From contig JAFLDC010000073.1 in the NCBI GenBank assembly GCA_017302775.1, positions 1-9,453 of the forward strand: a DNA stretch of 9,453 nucleotides, in the 5' to 3' direction. This DNA is from Sphingomonadales bacterium. GTDB taxonomy: Bacteria; Pseudomonadota; Alphaproteobacteria; Sphingomonadales; Sphingomonadaceae. This document shows, piece after piece, positions 1 to 6,072 of the stretch (position 1 is the stretch's first letter; every line of letters begins with the position of its first letter). Position numbers and translations under genes: made by a program. Below the pieces are notes generated by a model. That model saw nothing but the letters and a program-made list of their open reading frames with translations, did not search any database and was not told the DNA's origin.

Positions 1-290
1 AGCGTACGCGAGAGCGCCAGAACCTTCTCGTACAGATCCGGCGCGGCCTCGCTGCGGATCAGCATCACCGCGTGCGTCAGCCGCACCCGCCGGTCTGCGC
101 TGCCGCGCGACACTGCGGCGAGTTGATCGTGCACCTGTTGCCGGGTCGCCCCCCGTCCCATTGCGGCGCTGGCCAGTAGCTCGGCCAGCCGACGTTGCCC
201 AGGGTCGGCATCCAGACGGTTTTGCCGTTGCTGATTGAACCACCAAAGCGCGCCCACGAACGCCAGGATAAGCGCAAAATAGATCGCCAT
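1..290 (-). CDS. Hypothetical membrane-anchored protein (partial, C-terminus beyond left edge)
   Basis: I read this frame directly from the minus strand. It opens with an ATG at 290-288, one base after the aroC stop, and stays open to position 1, giving at least 96 residues. The first ~17 residues (MAIYFALILAFVGALWW) form one hydrophobic segment. A hydrophilic Arg/Gln-rich stretch follows (FNQQRQNRLDADPGQRR), then a probably helical cytoplasmic part with ATRQQVHDQLAAVSRGS and RLTHAVMLIRSEAAPDLYEKVLAL. This suggests a single-pass inner-membrane protein with the bulk in the cytoplasm. The 1-base gap from aroC implies co-transcription and translational coupling. I do not recognise the family and assign no function. 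Confidence 0.7.
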   Translation of the reverse strand, partial: MAIYFALILAFVGALWWFNQQRQNRLDADPGQRRLAELLASAAMGRGATRQQVHDQLAAVSRGSADRRVRLTHAVMLIRSEAAPDLYEKVLALSRT

Positions 291-291
291 G

Positions 292-1359
292 TCAGCCGCA
301 CTGCCCGCGATGAAGCAGTTTGTGGTCAGCCAGAACCAGCGCCATCATCGCCTCGACCACCGGCACGCCGCGAATGCCGACGCAAGGATCATGGCGCCCC
401 TTGGTGAATATCTCGGTGGCTTGGCCGTCGCGCGTGATAGTTTGCTGGGGTGTAAGGATCGAACTTGTCGGCTTGAATGCCACCCGCACGACGACAGGCT
501 GTCCGGTGCTGATTCCACCAGCGATTCCGCCTGCATGGTTAGCGGTAAAAATCGGGCCACCGTCGCCGGGACGCATCGGATCGGCATTGCCCTCTCCGGT
601 CAGCCGCGCCGCAGCAAAGCCATCGCCGATCTCCACCCCTTTGACCGCGTTGATACCCATCATGGCTGCGGCAAGATCGGCGTCAAGCTTGCCATAGAGC
701 GGCGCGCCCCAGCCTGCCGGAACGCCGGTTGCAACGCATTCAACAACCGCGCCGACTGAAGAGCCGGCGAGCCGAGCCTCGTCCACGATCTTTTCCCAGC
801 GCACCGCGGCGGCGGCATCGGGGCAGAAGAACGGATTTTTGCCGATTTCCGTCGGATCGAAATTGGCAGGATCGATCGCATCACCGCCGATTTCTGCCAC
901 GTAGGCCAGGACATTTACTTCAGGAATTACCAGCCGCGCCACGGCTCCTGCCGCGACCCGCGCTGCCGTTTCGCGGGCCGAGCTACGTCCGCCGCCACGA
1001 TAATCGCGGAAACCGTATTTCGCATCATAGGTATAGTCCGCATGCCCCGGCCGGTAAGCCATCGCCACTTCGGAATAGTCTTTGCTGCGCTGGTCAATAT
1101 TCTCGATCATCAGGCTGATCGGCGTGCCGGTCGTCAGCCCCTCGAACACCCCGGACAGGATCCGCACTGCATCCGGTTCCTGGCGCTGGGTGGTGAACTT
1201 CGACTGGCCTGGCCGACGCGCATCAAGGAATGGCTGAATCACCGCTTCGCTGATGGCAAGGCCGGGCGGGCAGCCATCCACCACTGCTCCAAGCGCTGGC
1301 CCGTGGCTCTCGCCCCAGGTGGTAAAACGCAGCAAACGACCGAATGTGTTGACGGACAT
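292..1359 (-). CDS. aroC: Chorismate synthase
   Basis: This enzyme converts 5-enolpyruvylshikimate-3-phosphate to chorismate using reduced FMN, the last shikimate-pathway step, in the cytoplasm. The 355-residue product is of normal family length. All three family signatures are visible: [16 protein letters not shown] near residues 16-31, the FMN/phosphate-site segment [11 protein letters not shown] at 121-131, and [18 protein letters not shown] at 321-338. The frame is open 29 codons further upstream, but family proteins start at M-S-V-N-T-F-G-R, so the ATG at 1359-1357 is chosen. The bases just before it form only a weak ribosome site. It is divergent from the gene at 1418 (58 bases between starts) and is followed one base later by a membrane protein. 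The identification is secure. Confidence 0.98.
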   Translation of the reverse strand: MSVNTFGRLLRFTTWGESHGPALGAVVDGCPPGLAISEAVIQPFLDARRPGQSKFTTQRQEPDAVRILSGVFEGLTTGTPISLMIENIDQRSKDYSEVAMAYRPGHADYTYDAKYGFRDYRGGGRSSARETAARVAAGAVARLVIPEVNVLAYVAEIGGDAIDPANFDPTEIGKNPFFCPDAAAAVRWEKIVDEARLAGSSVGAVVECVATGVPAGWGAPLYGKLDADLAAAMMGINAVKGVEIGDGFAAARLTGEGNADPMRPGDGGPIFTANHAGGIAGGISTGQPVVVRVAFKPTSSILTPQQTITRDGQATEIFTKGRHDPCVGIRGVPVVEAMMALVLADHKLLHRGQCG

Positions 1360-1369
1360 GAATTGGGCT

Positions 1370-1399
1370 TTGACGCGTGATTGCGCCGCTGTCCATATC
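1370..1399 (+). promoter_or_regulatory. Candidate sigma70-type promoter for the 1418-3187 operon
   Basis: TTGACG at 1370-1375 is a good -35 match. CATATC at 1394-1399, 18 bases downstream, is a weak -10. Transcription would begin near 1405, just ahead of the AGGAAG ribosome site (1406-1411) of the first gene. It lies in the 58-base divergent space with aroC. The -10 matches the consensus at only half its positions. Confidence 0.35.
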
Positions 1400-1417
1400 C
1401 GGTTTAGGAAGCAGCCC

Positions 1418-1729
1418 ATGTACCTGACCGTATTTCGTAACCGCAAACGCCCTGATATGGATGTTGCCGCCTATCAGGCCGATAATACTCGGATGGAGGA
1501 ACTCGCGGCAGCCCAGCCGGGCTTCGTCGCGATCAAGGGCTTCGTTGCGGCCGATGGCGAAGTTGTGGCGATCTCGGAATGGGAGAGCGAGGAAGCCGCC
1601 AAGGCATGGGGAAGTCATCCCGAACATGCCCGGGTCCAGGCGCGCGGCCGATCAGATTACTACCAAAGCTATACGTTGTATTCCTGCACTCACCCCAAGG
1701 TGCGCAGCTATGAAAGGCCCAAAGGGTGA
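1418..1729 (+). CDS. Antibiotic biosynthesis monooxygenase (ABM)-like small protein
   Basis: A 103-residue protein with the ferredoxin-like ABM-fold pattern: a first strand [11 protein letters not shown], helix [22 protein letters not shown], central strands [21 protein letters not shown], and the second helix [21 protein letters not shown], ending in a [10 protein letters not shown] strand. Family members are small cofactor-free or haem-dealing monooxygenases, quinol oxidases, or proteins of unknown activity, so the substrate cannot be named. The ATG at 1418 is preceded by AGGAAG (1406-1411) at good spacing. The frame stays open upstream to 1253, but that part lies antisense to aroC. It is the first gene of the operon, and its stop overlaps the GTG start of the next gene by four bases. 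The fold assignment is fairly sure; the activity is not. Confidence 0.82.
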   Translation: MYLTVFRNRKRPDMDVAAYQADNTRMEELAAAQPGFVAIKGFVAADGEVVAISEWESEEAAKAWGSHPEHARVQARGRSDYYQSYTLYSCTHPKVRSYERPKG

Positions 1730-2073
1730 CCCCGACGCTTTACGGCATTCCAAACTGCGACACGGTCAAGAAGGCCCGCAACTGGCTTGACGCGCAGGGC
1801 ATCGCTTATGCCTTTCACGACTACAAAAAGGCCGGGATTGATACCGCTACACTTTCAGCCTGGTGTAACGCGGTTGGCTGGGAAAAGGTGCTCAACCGCG
1901 CTGGCACAACATTTCGGAAACTGCCCGATACAGCCAAGATCGATATCGATGAGGCCGGTGCCTTGGCGATCATGCAGAATCAGCCCAGCTGCATCAAGCG
2001 GCCGATTGTCACGCATGACGGCGTCTTGCTGATAGGCTTTCACGAAGCGGAATGGGCCGCAGCACTGGGATGA
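1726..2073 (+). CDS. ArsC/Spx-family protein (YffB-like putative reductase)
   Basis: This 115-residue thioredoxin-fold protein belongs to the ArsC/Spx family, in the YffB-like branch. The N-terminus YGIPNCDTVKKARNWL carries a single cysteine (Cys11) in an N-C-D context, followed by FHDYKKAGID, GWEKVLNRAGTTFRKL (51-66) and CIKRPIV (89-95). These are the family landmarks. There is no CxxC pair, unlike Spx. Members are thought to act as glutathione-dependent thiol reductases, but the physiological substrate is unknown, and a true arsenate reductase role is unlikely without ars genes nearby. The start is GTG at 1726, inside the GTGA overlap with the preceding stop; the stop overlaps the pnuC ATG. 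Translation is therefore coupled on both sides. Confidence 0.9.
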   Translation: MTPTLYGIPNCDTVKKARNWLDAQGIAYAFHDYKKAGIDTATLSAWCNAVGWEKVLNRAGTTFRKLPDTAKIDIDEAGALAIMQNQPSCIKRPIVTHDGVLLIGFHEAEWAAALG

Positions 2074-2684
2074 CTTTCGACGCGGAAACACTTAAGGCGC
2101 TTGAATGGGCGGCGATGTTCCTGGGGCTTGCCAACATCGCCCTGCTGATCTTTCGTTCGCAGTGGAACTTCGCCTTCGCAATCGCCTCTGTGGCGATCTA
2201 TGTTTTTATCTTCTTTGAAAGTCGGCTCTATGCCGAAAGTGGGCTGCAGGTTTTTTTCATTGTGGCCAATCTGTGGGGATGGGCAATGTGGCGCCGTGCC
2301 GCCGCTCAGGGAGTGGATGACAGCCGCATCCCTGTGCTGTGGCTTGATTGGCGCAGTCGACTCGTCTGGTTGACGGTAACAGCGGCGATCAGCCTTAACC
2401 TCGGTTGGCTAATGCACCGCTATACCGATGCCGCCATGCCTTTCGCGGACAGCGCCATCGCGGGCGCCAGCGTCAGCGCACAGATGCTGCTTGGCTATCG
2501 CCGGATCGAAAACTGGGTGCTGTGGATCGCGATCGATGTGGCGGCGGTGCTGCTATACATCAATCGCGGGCTTTACCCCACCGCAGGACTTTATGGCGGA
2601 ATGCTGGTGATGAGCCTGTTCGGCCTCAAGGAGTGGATCGAGGCAGAGCGCCATCAGCGTCAGGCCGTCGCAGCGGCCGCATGA
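2070..2684 (+). CDS. pnuC: PnuC-family nicotinamide riboside transporter
   Basis: This is a 204-residue integral inner-membrane protein of the PnuC family, which moves nicotinamide riboside (sometimes other vitamins) by facilitated diffusion. Hydrophobic segments lie at about residues 11-28, 33-50, 57-74, 97-115, 126-142, 147-163 and 172-189. Family landmarks are QWNF at 32-35 and the C-terminal W-x6-D...LYINRGLYPTAGLYGGML pattern across 149-179. The ATG at 2070 lies in an ATGA overlap with the ArsC-like gene; an upstream ATG at 2052 in the same frame is inside that gene and less likely. The stop overlaps the next gene, a ribosylnicotinamide kinase that would phosphorylate and trap the substrate. 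That neighbour makes nicotinamide riboside the best-supported cargo. Confidence 0.93.
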   Translation: MTFDAETLKALEWAAMFLGLANIALLIFRSQWNFAFAIASVAIYVFIFFESRLYAESGLQVFFIVANLWGWAMWRRAAAQGVDDSRIPVLWLDWRSRLVWLTVTAAISLNLGWLMHRYTDAAMPFADSAIAGASVSAQMLLGYRRIENWVLWIAIDVAAVLLYINRGLYPTAGLYGGMLVMSLFGLKEWIEAERHQRQAVAAAA

Positions 2685-3187
2685 GACGGATTTGCTTCCA
2701 CGGTGCGGAAAGCACCGGCAAGTCCGTTCTGGCCGCCAAGCTGAGCGGTGAACTCGGGTTGCAGTGGGTACCGGAGTACGGCCGCGAATATGCCGAGACG
2801 CATGGCACATCATTTGCCATTGACGATCTGCTGGCGATCGCGGCTGGACATGAACAACGGGTTCAGGCTGTCGAAGCCAGCGGGGCGCATCTGGCAATCC
2901 TCGATACCGATCCACTGATGACCGCGGCCTGGGCTATGATGCTGTTTGGCAAAGTTCCCGGCGAACTGCTCGAATATCCCAAGGCTGAATTGTATCTTCT
3001 GTTTGAAGCCGATGTGCCATGGGTTGCAGACGGAACGCGATTTTTCGGCAGCGATGCGGAAAGGTTGAAATTCGCGGCCACAGCGGAACAGATTCTGGCC
3101 ACTGCCCGGGTGCCATTTGAGCGCATCGCCGGCAATTGGAGCGAACGCGAAACGCGCGTCCGTTCGATCCTGATGCAACTGGTCTGA
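2681..3187 (+). CDS. nadR: Stand-alone NadR-type ribosylnicotinamide kinase
   Basis: This 168-residue P-loop protein matches the C-terminal kinase domain of NadR, which phosphorylates nicotinamide riboside to NMN with ATP. Visible motifs: Walker A GAESTGKS (8-15), VPEYGREYAE (30-39), a Walker-B-like LAILDTDPL (71-79) and DVPWVADGTRFF (111-122), the characteristic NadR-kinase segment. The helix-turn-helix and NMN adenylyltransferase domains of enterobacterial NadR are absent, so it should be neither a repressor nor able to make NAD from NMN; a NadD-class enzyme elsewhere must finish the pathway. The ATG at 2681 overlaps the pnuC stop by four bases, giving a transporter-kinase pair. The family assignment is firm; the symbol follows common annotation although only one domain is present. 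Confidence 0.9.
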   Translation: MRRICFHGAESTGKSVLAAKLSGELGLQWVPEYGREYAETHGTSFAIDDLLAIAAGHEQRVQAVEASGAHLAILDTDPLMTAAWAMMLFGKVPGELLEYPKAELYLLFEADVPWVADGTRFFGSDAERLKFAATAEQILATARVPFERIAGNWSERETRVRSILMQLV

Positions 3188-3190
3188 TGC

Positions 3191-3213
3191 GCAGTTCGCG
3201 GTCTGACTGCTTT
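3191..3213 (+). terminator. Weak terminator-like hairpin after the kinase gene
   Basis: GCAGT (3191-3195) pairs with ACTGC (3206-3210) across a 10-base loop and is followed by TTT, beginning three bases after the operon's last stop. The stem is short and the T-run minimal, so this is tentative. Confidence 0.25.
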
Positions 3214-3264
3214 GAAATTCTTGAAAATTCAGGGTCGCCTCCGCCCATGCGCGGATACCCGGCA

Positions 3265-3296
3265 GCGGATTGATGATCGAGCGCAGGTCGATCCGC
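3265..3296. repeat. Inverted repeat with two alternative pairings
   Basis: GATCGA (3275-3280) is complementary to TCGATC (3288-3293) with a 7-base loop. The flanking GCGGAT (3265-3270) is complementary to ATCCGC (3291-3296). The two pairings share bases 3291-3293 and exclude each other. It could be a protein-binding site or RNA structure; no T-run follows, so it is not an intrinsic terminator. Confidence 0.4.
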
Positions 3297-3410
3297 AGGC
3301 ATCAATTCGGTTAATCGTGATCGCTATTCGCCATTACACCCGGGCTGACCTCGGTCCTGTTTGTCGTCACGGAAAAAGAGCGTCCGCAAACTTCAGTACC
3401 TCCAAACGCA

Positions 3411-3435
3411 GGAACCGATCGCAATCTGGGTGGTT
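3411..3435 (+). promoter_or_regulatory. Candidate EcfG (general stress sigma factor) promoter for the lipoprotein
   Basis: GGAAC at 3411-3415 is followed after 16 bases by GGTT at 3432-3435. The alphaproteobacterial EcfG consensus is GGAAC-N16/17-CGTT, so this differs at one base. Transcription would start about 100 bases ahead of the lipoprotein ATG. A competing sigma70-like reading is TTGCAC (3486-3491) with AT-rich bases near 3509-3516, closer to the gene but poor at -10. Confidence 0.35.
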
Positions 3436-3528
3436 ATCGCCGTGACTGGGAAGCATGCGTGCTACTGCCCGCATCGAAGCAGGCCTTGCACGCACTGACG
3501 CCGGTCGTTTGAATATAGACGGTAAACC

Positions 3529-3535
3529 GGAGGAA
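3529..3535 (+). promoter_or_regulatory. Strong ribosome binding site of the lipoprotein gene
   Basis: GGAGGAA at 3529-3535 lies six bases before the ATG at 3542, the best Shine-Dalgarno match in the window. It decides this start over the upstream in-frame ATG at 3455 and suggests high translation. Confidence 0.85.
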
Positions 3536-3541
3536 CCTTCC

Positions 3542-3865
3542 ATGCGCAAAATTATCGCCATCGCACTGCTCGGCGCTGCCGCCAGCCTTTCGGCTTGTTC
3601 GGAAAAGACGCAGAATGCGGCCGAGAATGTAGCGGATTCTGCCGCGAATGACGTGGCGAACGCGGCCGACAAGGCTGCTGCCGCCACTGATGAATTGGGT
3701 GACAAGGCCGCCGCCGCTGCTGACAAGGCTGCCGCCAAGACCGATGAACTCGGCGCCAAGGCTGCAGCAACGGCCAAGGATTCCGCGGCAACTGCCGAAC
3801 AGAAGCGCGCCGAGGCCGAAGCGTCATTGCACAACGAGTCTGTCAGCGAAGCGAAACGCGATTAA
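3542..3865 (+). CDS. Small alanine-rich lipoprotein with an internal 18-residue tandem repeat
   Basis: This 107-residue precursor has a type II signal peptide: MRK, hydrophobic IIAIALLGAAAS, then the lipobox L-S-A-C at 16-19. The mature protein would begin at lipidated Cys19. Ser at +2 rather than Asp favours Lol export to the outer membrane. The rest is low-complexity, Ala/Lys/Asp/Glu-rich and very likely one long amphipathic helix. Residues 42-59 and 60-77 are near-identical tandem copies (ADKAAAATDELGDKAAAA and ADKAAAKTDELGAKAAAT). It has its own strong ribosome site and a 12-bp hairpin terminator, so it is probably monocistronic. No enzymatic motif is present. Proteins of this style are often envelope-stress or structural lipoproteins, which is only an inference here. 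Confidence 0.85.
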   Translation: MRKIIAIALLGAAASLSACSEKTQNAAENVADSAANDVANAADKAAAATDELGDKAAAAADKAAAKTDELGAKAAATAKDSAATAEQKRAEAEASLHNESVSEAKRD

Positions 3866-3901
3866 CGTTGCAGAACCAGCTTGTTATACGCGGGCTGATA
3901 C

Positions 3902-3940
3902 AAGGCCGCCGGTTGTATGTGGACTGCTACCGGCGGCCTT
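3902..3940. terminator. Bidirectional intrinsic terminator between the lipoprotein gene and ubiG
   Basis: AAGGCCGCCGGT (3902-3913) is perfectly complementary to ACCGGCGGCCTT (3929-3940), a 12-bp GC-rich stem with a 15-base loop. It sits between two convergent genes, 37 bases after one stop and 10 bases from the other. There is no long T-run on either side, only the TT/AA of the stem ends, so termination may rest on the stem alone. Confidence 0.8.
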
Positions 3941-3949
3941 CTCCGCCCG

Positions 3950-4696
3950 TCAGTCACGCACTGCGGTGACAATATAGTTGAGAGCGAGATCATCGGACAG
4001 ATGAAGCCCTTTGCCGGGTGACCAGGCAATTCCGCTTGGATTGCCCATCCTCAATCCAGCATCGGCGAGCAGATCAGCAAGCTCGATCGGCGTCACGAAA
4101 TCCTCCCAATGATGCGTACCGCGCGGGATCAACCCGGTCCGTTCGGCGGCCTCGACCATCAGCAACCGCGATTGCAGTGTGCGATTCGGGGTGGAAAGGA
4201 CCATCAAACCGCCCGGCGCGAGCGCGCTGACCAGCGCGGCGATGAACGCCGCCTTGTCCGCAACATGCTCGACTACTTCCATTGCCGTAACCAGATCGAA
4301 CCCGGACATACCCAGATCGGCAATGTCTCCGCACTGATAGGTGATGTGCAGCCCGGCACCAGCGGCGTGGGCTGAAGCGACAGCAATGTTCTCTGCCGCA
4401 GCATCGACCCCGGTAGTTGCCGCGCCCAGCCGTGCCAGCGGTTCACACAGCAATCCTGCCCCGCAACCCACATCCAGCGCGCGTTTGCCAGACAGCGGAC
4501 GCACCGCCCGCGAATCGCAGCGCCAATGTGCGTCAATCGCGTTACGCACGAAACCAAGTCGCACCGGATTCAGACGGTGCAACATTGCCGACGATCCCTT
4601 TGGATCCCACCATTGCGCAGCCAGCTGGCCAAAGTGAGCCGCTTCGTCGGGCCTGATCGTAGCGGTCGAATTGCGCGATGAACTTGCATTAGCCAT
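3950..4696 (-). CDS. ubiG: UbiG, bifunctional ubiquinone-biosynthesis O-methyltransferase
   Basis: This 248-residue SAM-dependent methyltransferase catalyses both O-methylations of the ubiquinone ring (on 2-polyprenyl-6-hydroxyphenol and on 3-demethylubiquinol), working at the inner membrane. Visible features: the UbiG-typical FGQLAAQWWDPKG at 22-34, SAM motif I LDVGCGAGLLCEPLARLG at 74-91, acidic motif II TGVDA near 95-99, the MEVVEHV motif at 139-145, and STPNRT at 168-173 followed by GLIPRGTHHWEDF, which is diagnostic for the family. Length is normal. The ATG at 4696 has AAGGTGG just upstream on the minus strand. It is divergent from lysC and convergent with the lipoprotein gene, so it is probably transcribed alone. 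Confidence 0.97.
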   Translation of the reverse strand: MANASSSRNSTATIRPDEAAHFGQLAAQWWDPKGSSAMLHRLNPVRLGFVRNAIDAHWRCDSRAVRPLSGKRALDVGCGAGLLCEPLARLGAATTGVDAAAENIAVASAHAAGAGLHITYQCGDIADLGMSGFDLVTAMEVVEHVADKAAFIAALVSALAPGGLMVLSTPNRTLQSRLLMVEAAERTGLIPRGTHHWEDFVTPIELADLLADAGLRMGNPSGIAWSPGKGLHLSDDLALNYIVTAVRD

Positions 4697-4714
4697 AAGC
4701 CCACCTTAACAGCA

Positions 4715-4742
4715 CCCCCGCTGCGGAGCGAGGGGTTCCGCA
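4715..4742. promoter_or_regulatory. GC-rich hairpin with alternative fold in the ubiG-lysC divergent region
   Basis: CCCC-CGCT (4715-4722) pairs with AGCG (4727-4730) and GGGG (4732-4735), leaving A4731 bulged and a GCGG loop: an 8-bp stem. Alternatively TGCGGA (4722-4727) pairs with TCCGCA (4737-4742). The folds are mutually exclusive. The element lies 29 bases before the lysC start in a 74-base shared upstream region, so it could be leader RNA structure or an operator. No known riboswitch is recognised. Confidence 0.45.
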
Positions 4743-4756
4743 CGTAATTTTGTTTC

Positions 4757-4761
4757 AGGAG
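4757..4761 (+). promoter_or_regulatory. Ribosome binding site fixing the lysC TTG start
   Basis: AGGAG at 4757-4761 is nine bases ahead of TTG at 4771. This supports the TTG over the in-frame ATG at 4786 (only six bases before the KFGGTS region) and over the upstream TTG at 4750. Confidence 0.75.
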
Positions 4762-4770
4762 CGAGCAGAT

Positions 4771-6030
4771 TTGGCCCGCATCGTAATGAAATTCGGTGGC
4801 ACGTCGATGGCCGGGTCGGAACGGATCCGCAGGGTCGCCAACATTGTGCGCCGTCAGCAGGCCGCCGGCCACGAAGTTGCCGTAGTGGTCTCGGCGATGG
4901 CCGGCGAGACTGATCGTCTGGTCAACTTCTGCCGAGAAGCCAATCCGCTTTACGATCCGGCTGAGTATGATGTGGTGGTGGCCAGTGGCGAGCAGGTTAC
5001 TTCCGGCTTGCTGGCACTGACCCTGCAAGCGCTTGGCTGCAAGGCGCGGTCATGGCTGGGATGGCAGTTGCCGATCCACACCGACGATGCCCATGCCAAG
5101 GCCCGTATCGGCGATTTTGACAGCGCAGCTTTGCTGGCGAGCATGGCGGGCGGTGAAATTGCCGTTATCCCTGGCTTTCAGGGGCTGTCTCCCGCAGGCC
5201 GAATCACAACGCTGGGGCGCGGTGGATCCGATACGTCAGCGGTCGCCGTTGCCGCCGCGATCCAGGCTGACCGGTGCGACATCTACACCGATGTCGATGG
5301 CGTCTATACGACTGATCCACGGATTGTGGCCAAGGCGCGCAAGCTGAAGGCCGTCACTTACGAGGAAATGCTCGAGCTTGCCTCGGTCGGGTCAAAGGTT
5401 TTGCAGACCCGATCGGTCAGTCTGGCGATGAAGGAAGGAGTGCGCGTCCAGGTCTTGTCGAGCTTCATCGACGACGACGCGACCCCAGCCGACGAAATCC
5501 CCGGAACCATGATTGTCAGCGACGAAGAATTGGAAGGTTTGGACATGGAACGCCAGCTCATCACCGGCATCGCCGCCGACAAGAATGAAGCCAAGGTCAT
5601 TCTCACCCGCGTGCCCGATCGGCCGGGGGCGGTAGCAACAATCTTTGGCCCGCTCGCCGCGGCGAACATTAACGTCGACATGATCATCCAGAACGTTGGG
5701 CGCGACAAGGGCGAGACCGACGTGACCTTCACAATTCCCAGCGCCGACCTGCTCCGCGCGCAGACCCTGCTTGATGCCCAGAAGGAGGCGATCGGCTTCA
5801 ACCGGATCATCACCGATGGCAAAGTCGCCAAGATCAGCGTGGTCGGGGTCGGCATGAAAAGTCATGCCGGCGTTGCGGCGACGATGTTCCGGGCGATGGC
5901 CGACCGCGGCATCAACATCCAGGCGATCTCCACCAGCGAGATCAAGGTTTCGGTCCTGATCGACGAAGACGAGACCGAACTGGCGGTGCGCGTGCTGCAT
6001 TCGGCCTATGAACTCGACGCTGCCGACTGA
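4771..6030 (+). CDS. lysC: Aspartokinase (aspartate kinase), LysC type with two ACT domains
   Basis: The enzyme phosphorylates L-aspartate with ATP, the first step toward lysine, threonine, methionine and diaminopimelate. The 419-residue product has the amino-acid kinase domain in its first ~245 residues, with KFGGTS at 7-12, SAMAGETD at 41-48, SGEQV at 72-76 and GRGGSDTSAVA at 149-159. The tandem ACT regulatory region spans about 265-415, with DRPGAVATIF at 283-292, NVDMIIQN at 301-308 and VGMKSHAGVAATMF at 360-373. This is the alpha2beta2-like monofunctional layout, normally feedback-inhibited by lysine and/or threonine. TTG is chosen because it is served by AGGAG and gives the usual MARIVMKFGGTS start. 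Divergent from ubiG; a PHA synthase cluster follows after 42 bases. An internal start may yield a separate ACT subunit. Confidence 0.96.
   Translation: MARIVMKFGGTSMAGSERIRRVANIVRRQQAAGHEVAVVVSAMAGETDRLVNFCREANPLYDPAEYDVVVASGEQVTSGLLALTLQALGCKARSWLGWQLPIHTDDAHAKARIGDFDSAALLASMAGGEIAVIPGFQGLSPAGRITTLGRGGSDTSAVAVAAAIQADRCDIYTDVDGVYTTDPRIVAKARKLKAVTYEEMLELASVGSKVLQTRSVSLAMKEGVRVQVLSSFIDDDATPADEIPGTMIVSDEELEGLDMERQLITGIAADKNEAKVILTRVPDRPGAVATIFGPLAAANINVDMIIQNVGRDKGETDVTFTIPSADLLRAQTLLDAQKEAIGFNRIITDGKVAKISVVGVGMKSHAGVAATMFRAMADRGINIQAISTSEIKVSVLIDEDETELAVRVLHSAYELDAAD
5532..5547 (+). promoter_or_regulatory. Possible internal translation start in lysC (beta subunit)
   Basis: GGAAGG at 5532-5537 lies seven bases before an in-frame ATG at 5545 (Met259 of LysC). 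Initiation there would give a 161-residue protein made of only the two ACT domains. In Bacillus subtilis aspartokinase II and Corynebacterium LysC, a beta subunit of similar size is made from an in-frame internal start at the equivalent position. Here it is inferred from spacing and homology only. Confidence 0.4.
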
Positions 6031-6072
6031 ATCGCTTGACGAAACATCGTCCTGGCGCAAACCTGTGCCGGG

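Larger units (their letters stand above)
3188..3541. other. 354-base stretch without a convincing gene
   Basis: The only plus frame here (3212-3445, 77 codons) begins without a ribosome site, is rich in Arg, and resembles no family. The minus frames are tails of antisense shadows of the neighbours. The stretch holds a weak terminator-like hairpin (3191-3213), an inverted repeat able to fold two ways (3265-3296), a possible EcfG promoter (3411-3435) and the lipoprotein's ribosome site. I see no tRNA cloverleaf or known riboswitch. Confidence 0.6.

Noticed and set aside
289..759. A 156-codon plus-strand frame opposite the end of aroC
   Set aside because: Antisense to aroC; its composition is low-complexity Arg/His/Cys with no recognisable domain.
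1726..2073. Arsenate resistance gene
   Set aside because: The protein is of the YffB-like branch with a single N-terminal Cys and no ars neighbours, so an arsenic role is not supported.
3188..3260. Possible tRNA or tmRNA-like end in the AT-richer bases after the ribosylnicotinamide kinase gene
   Set aside because: No T-loop consensus, no acceptor stem pairing and no cloverleaf could be drawn.
3212..3445. A 77-codon plus-strand frame in the gap after the ribosylnicotinamide kinase gene
   Set aside because: It has no Shine-Dalgarno, an Arg-rich composition and no resemblance to a known protein; kept only as part of the gene-free stretch.
3367..3834. A 155-codon alanine/serine-rich minus-strand frame opposite the lipoprotein gene
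   Set aside because: It is the reverse complement of the alanine-rich repeats; the plus-strand lipoprotein has a lipobox and a strong ribosome site.
6036..6064. TTGACG at 6036-6041 as a -35 element for a separate PHA-cluster promoter
   Set aside because: No acceptable -10 lies 16-18 bases downstream, and transcription would start almost at the ATG, so I do not call it.
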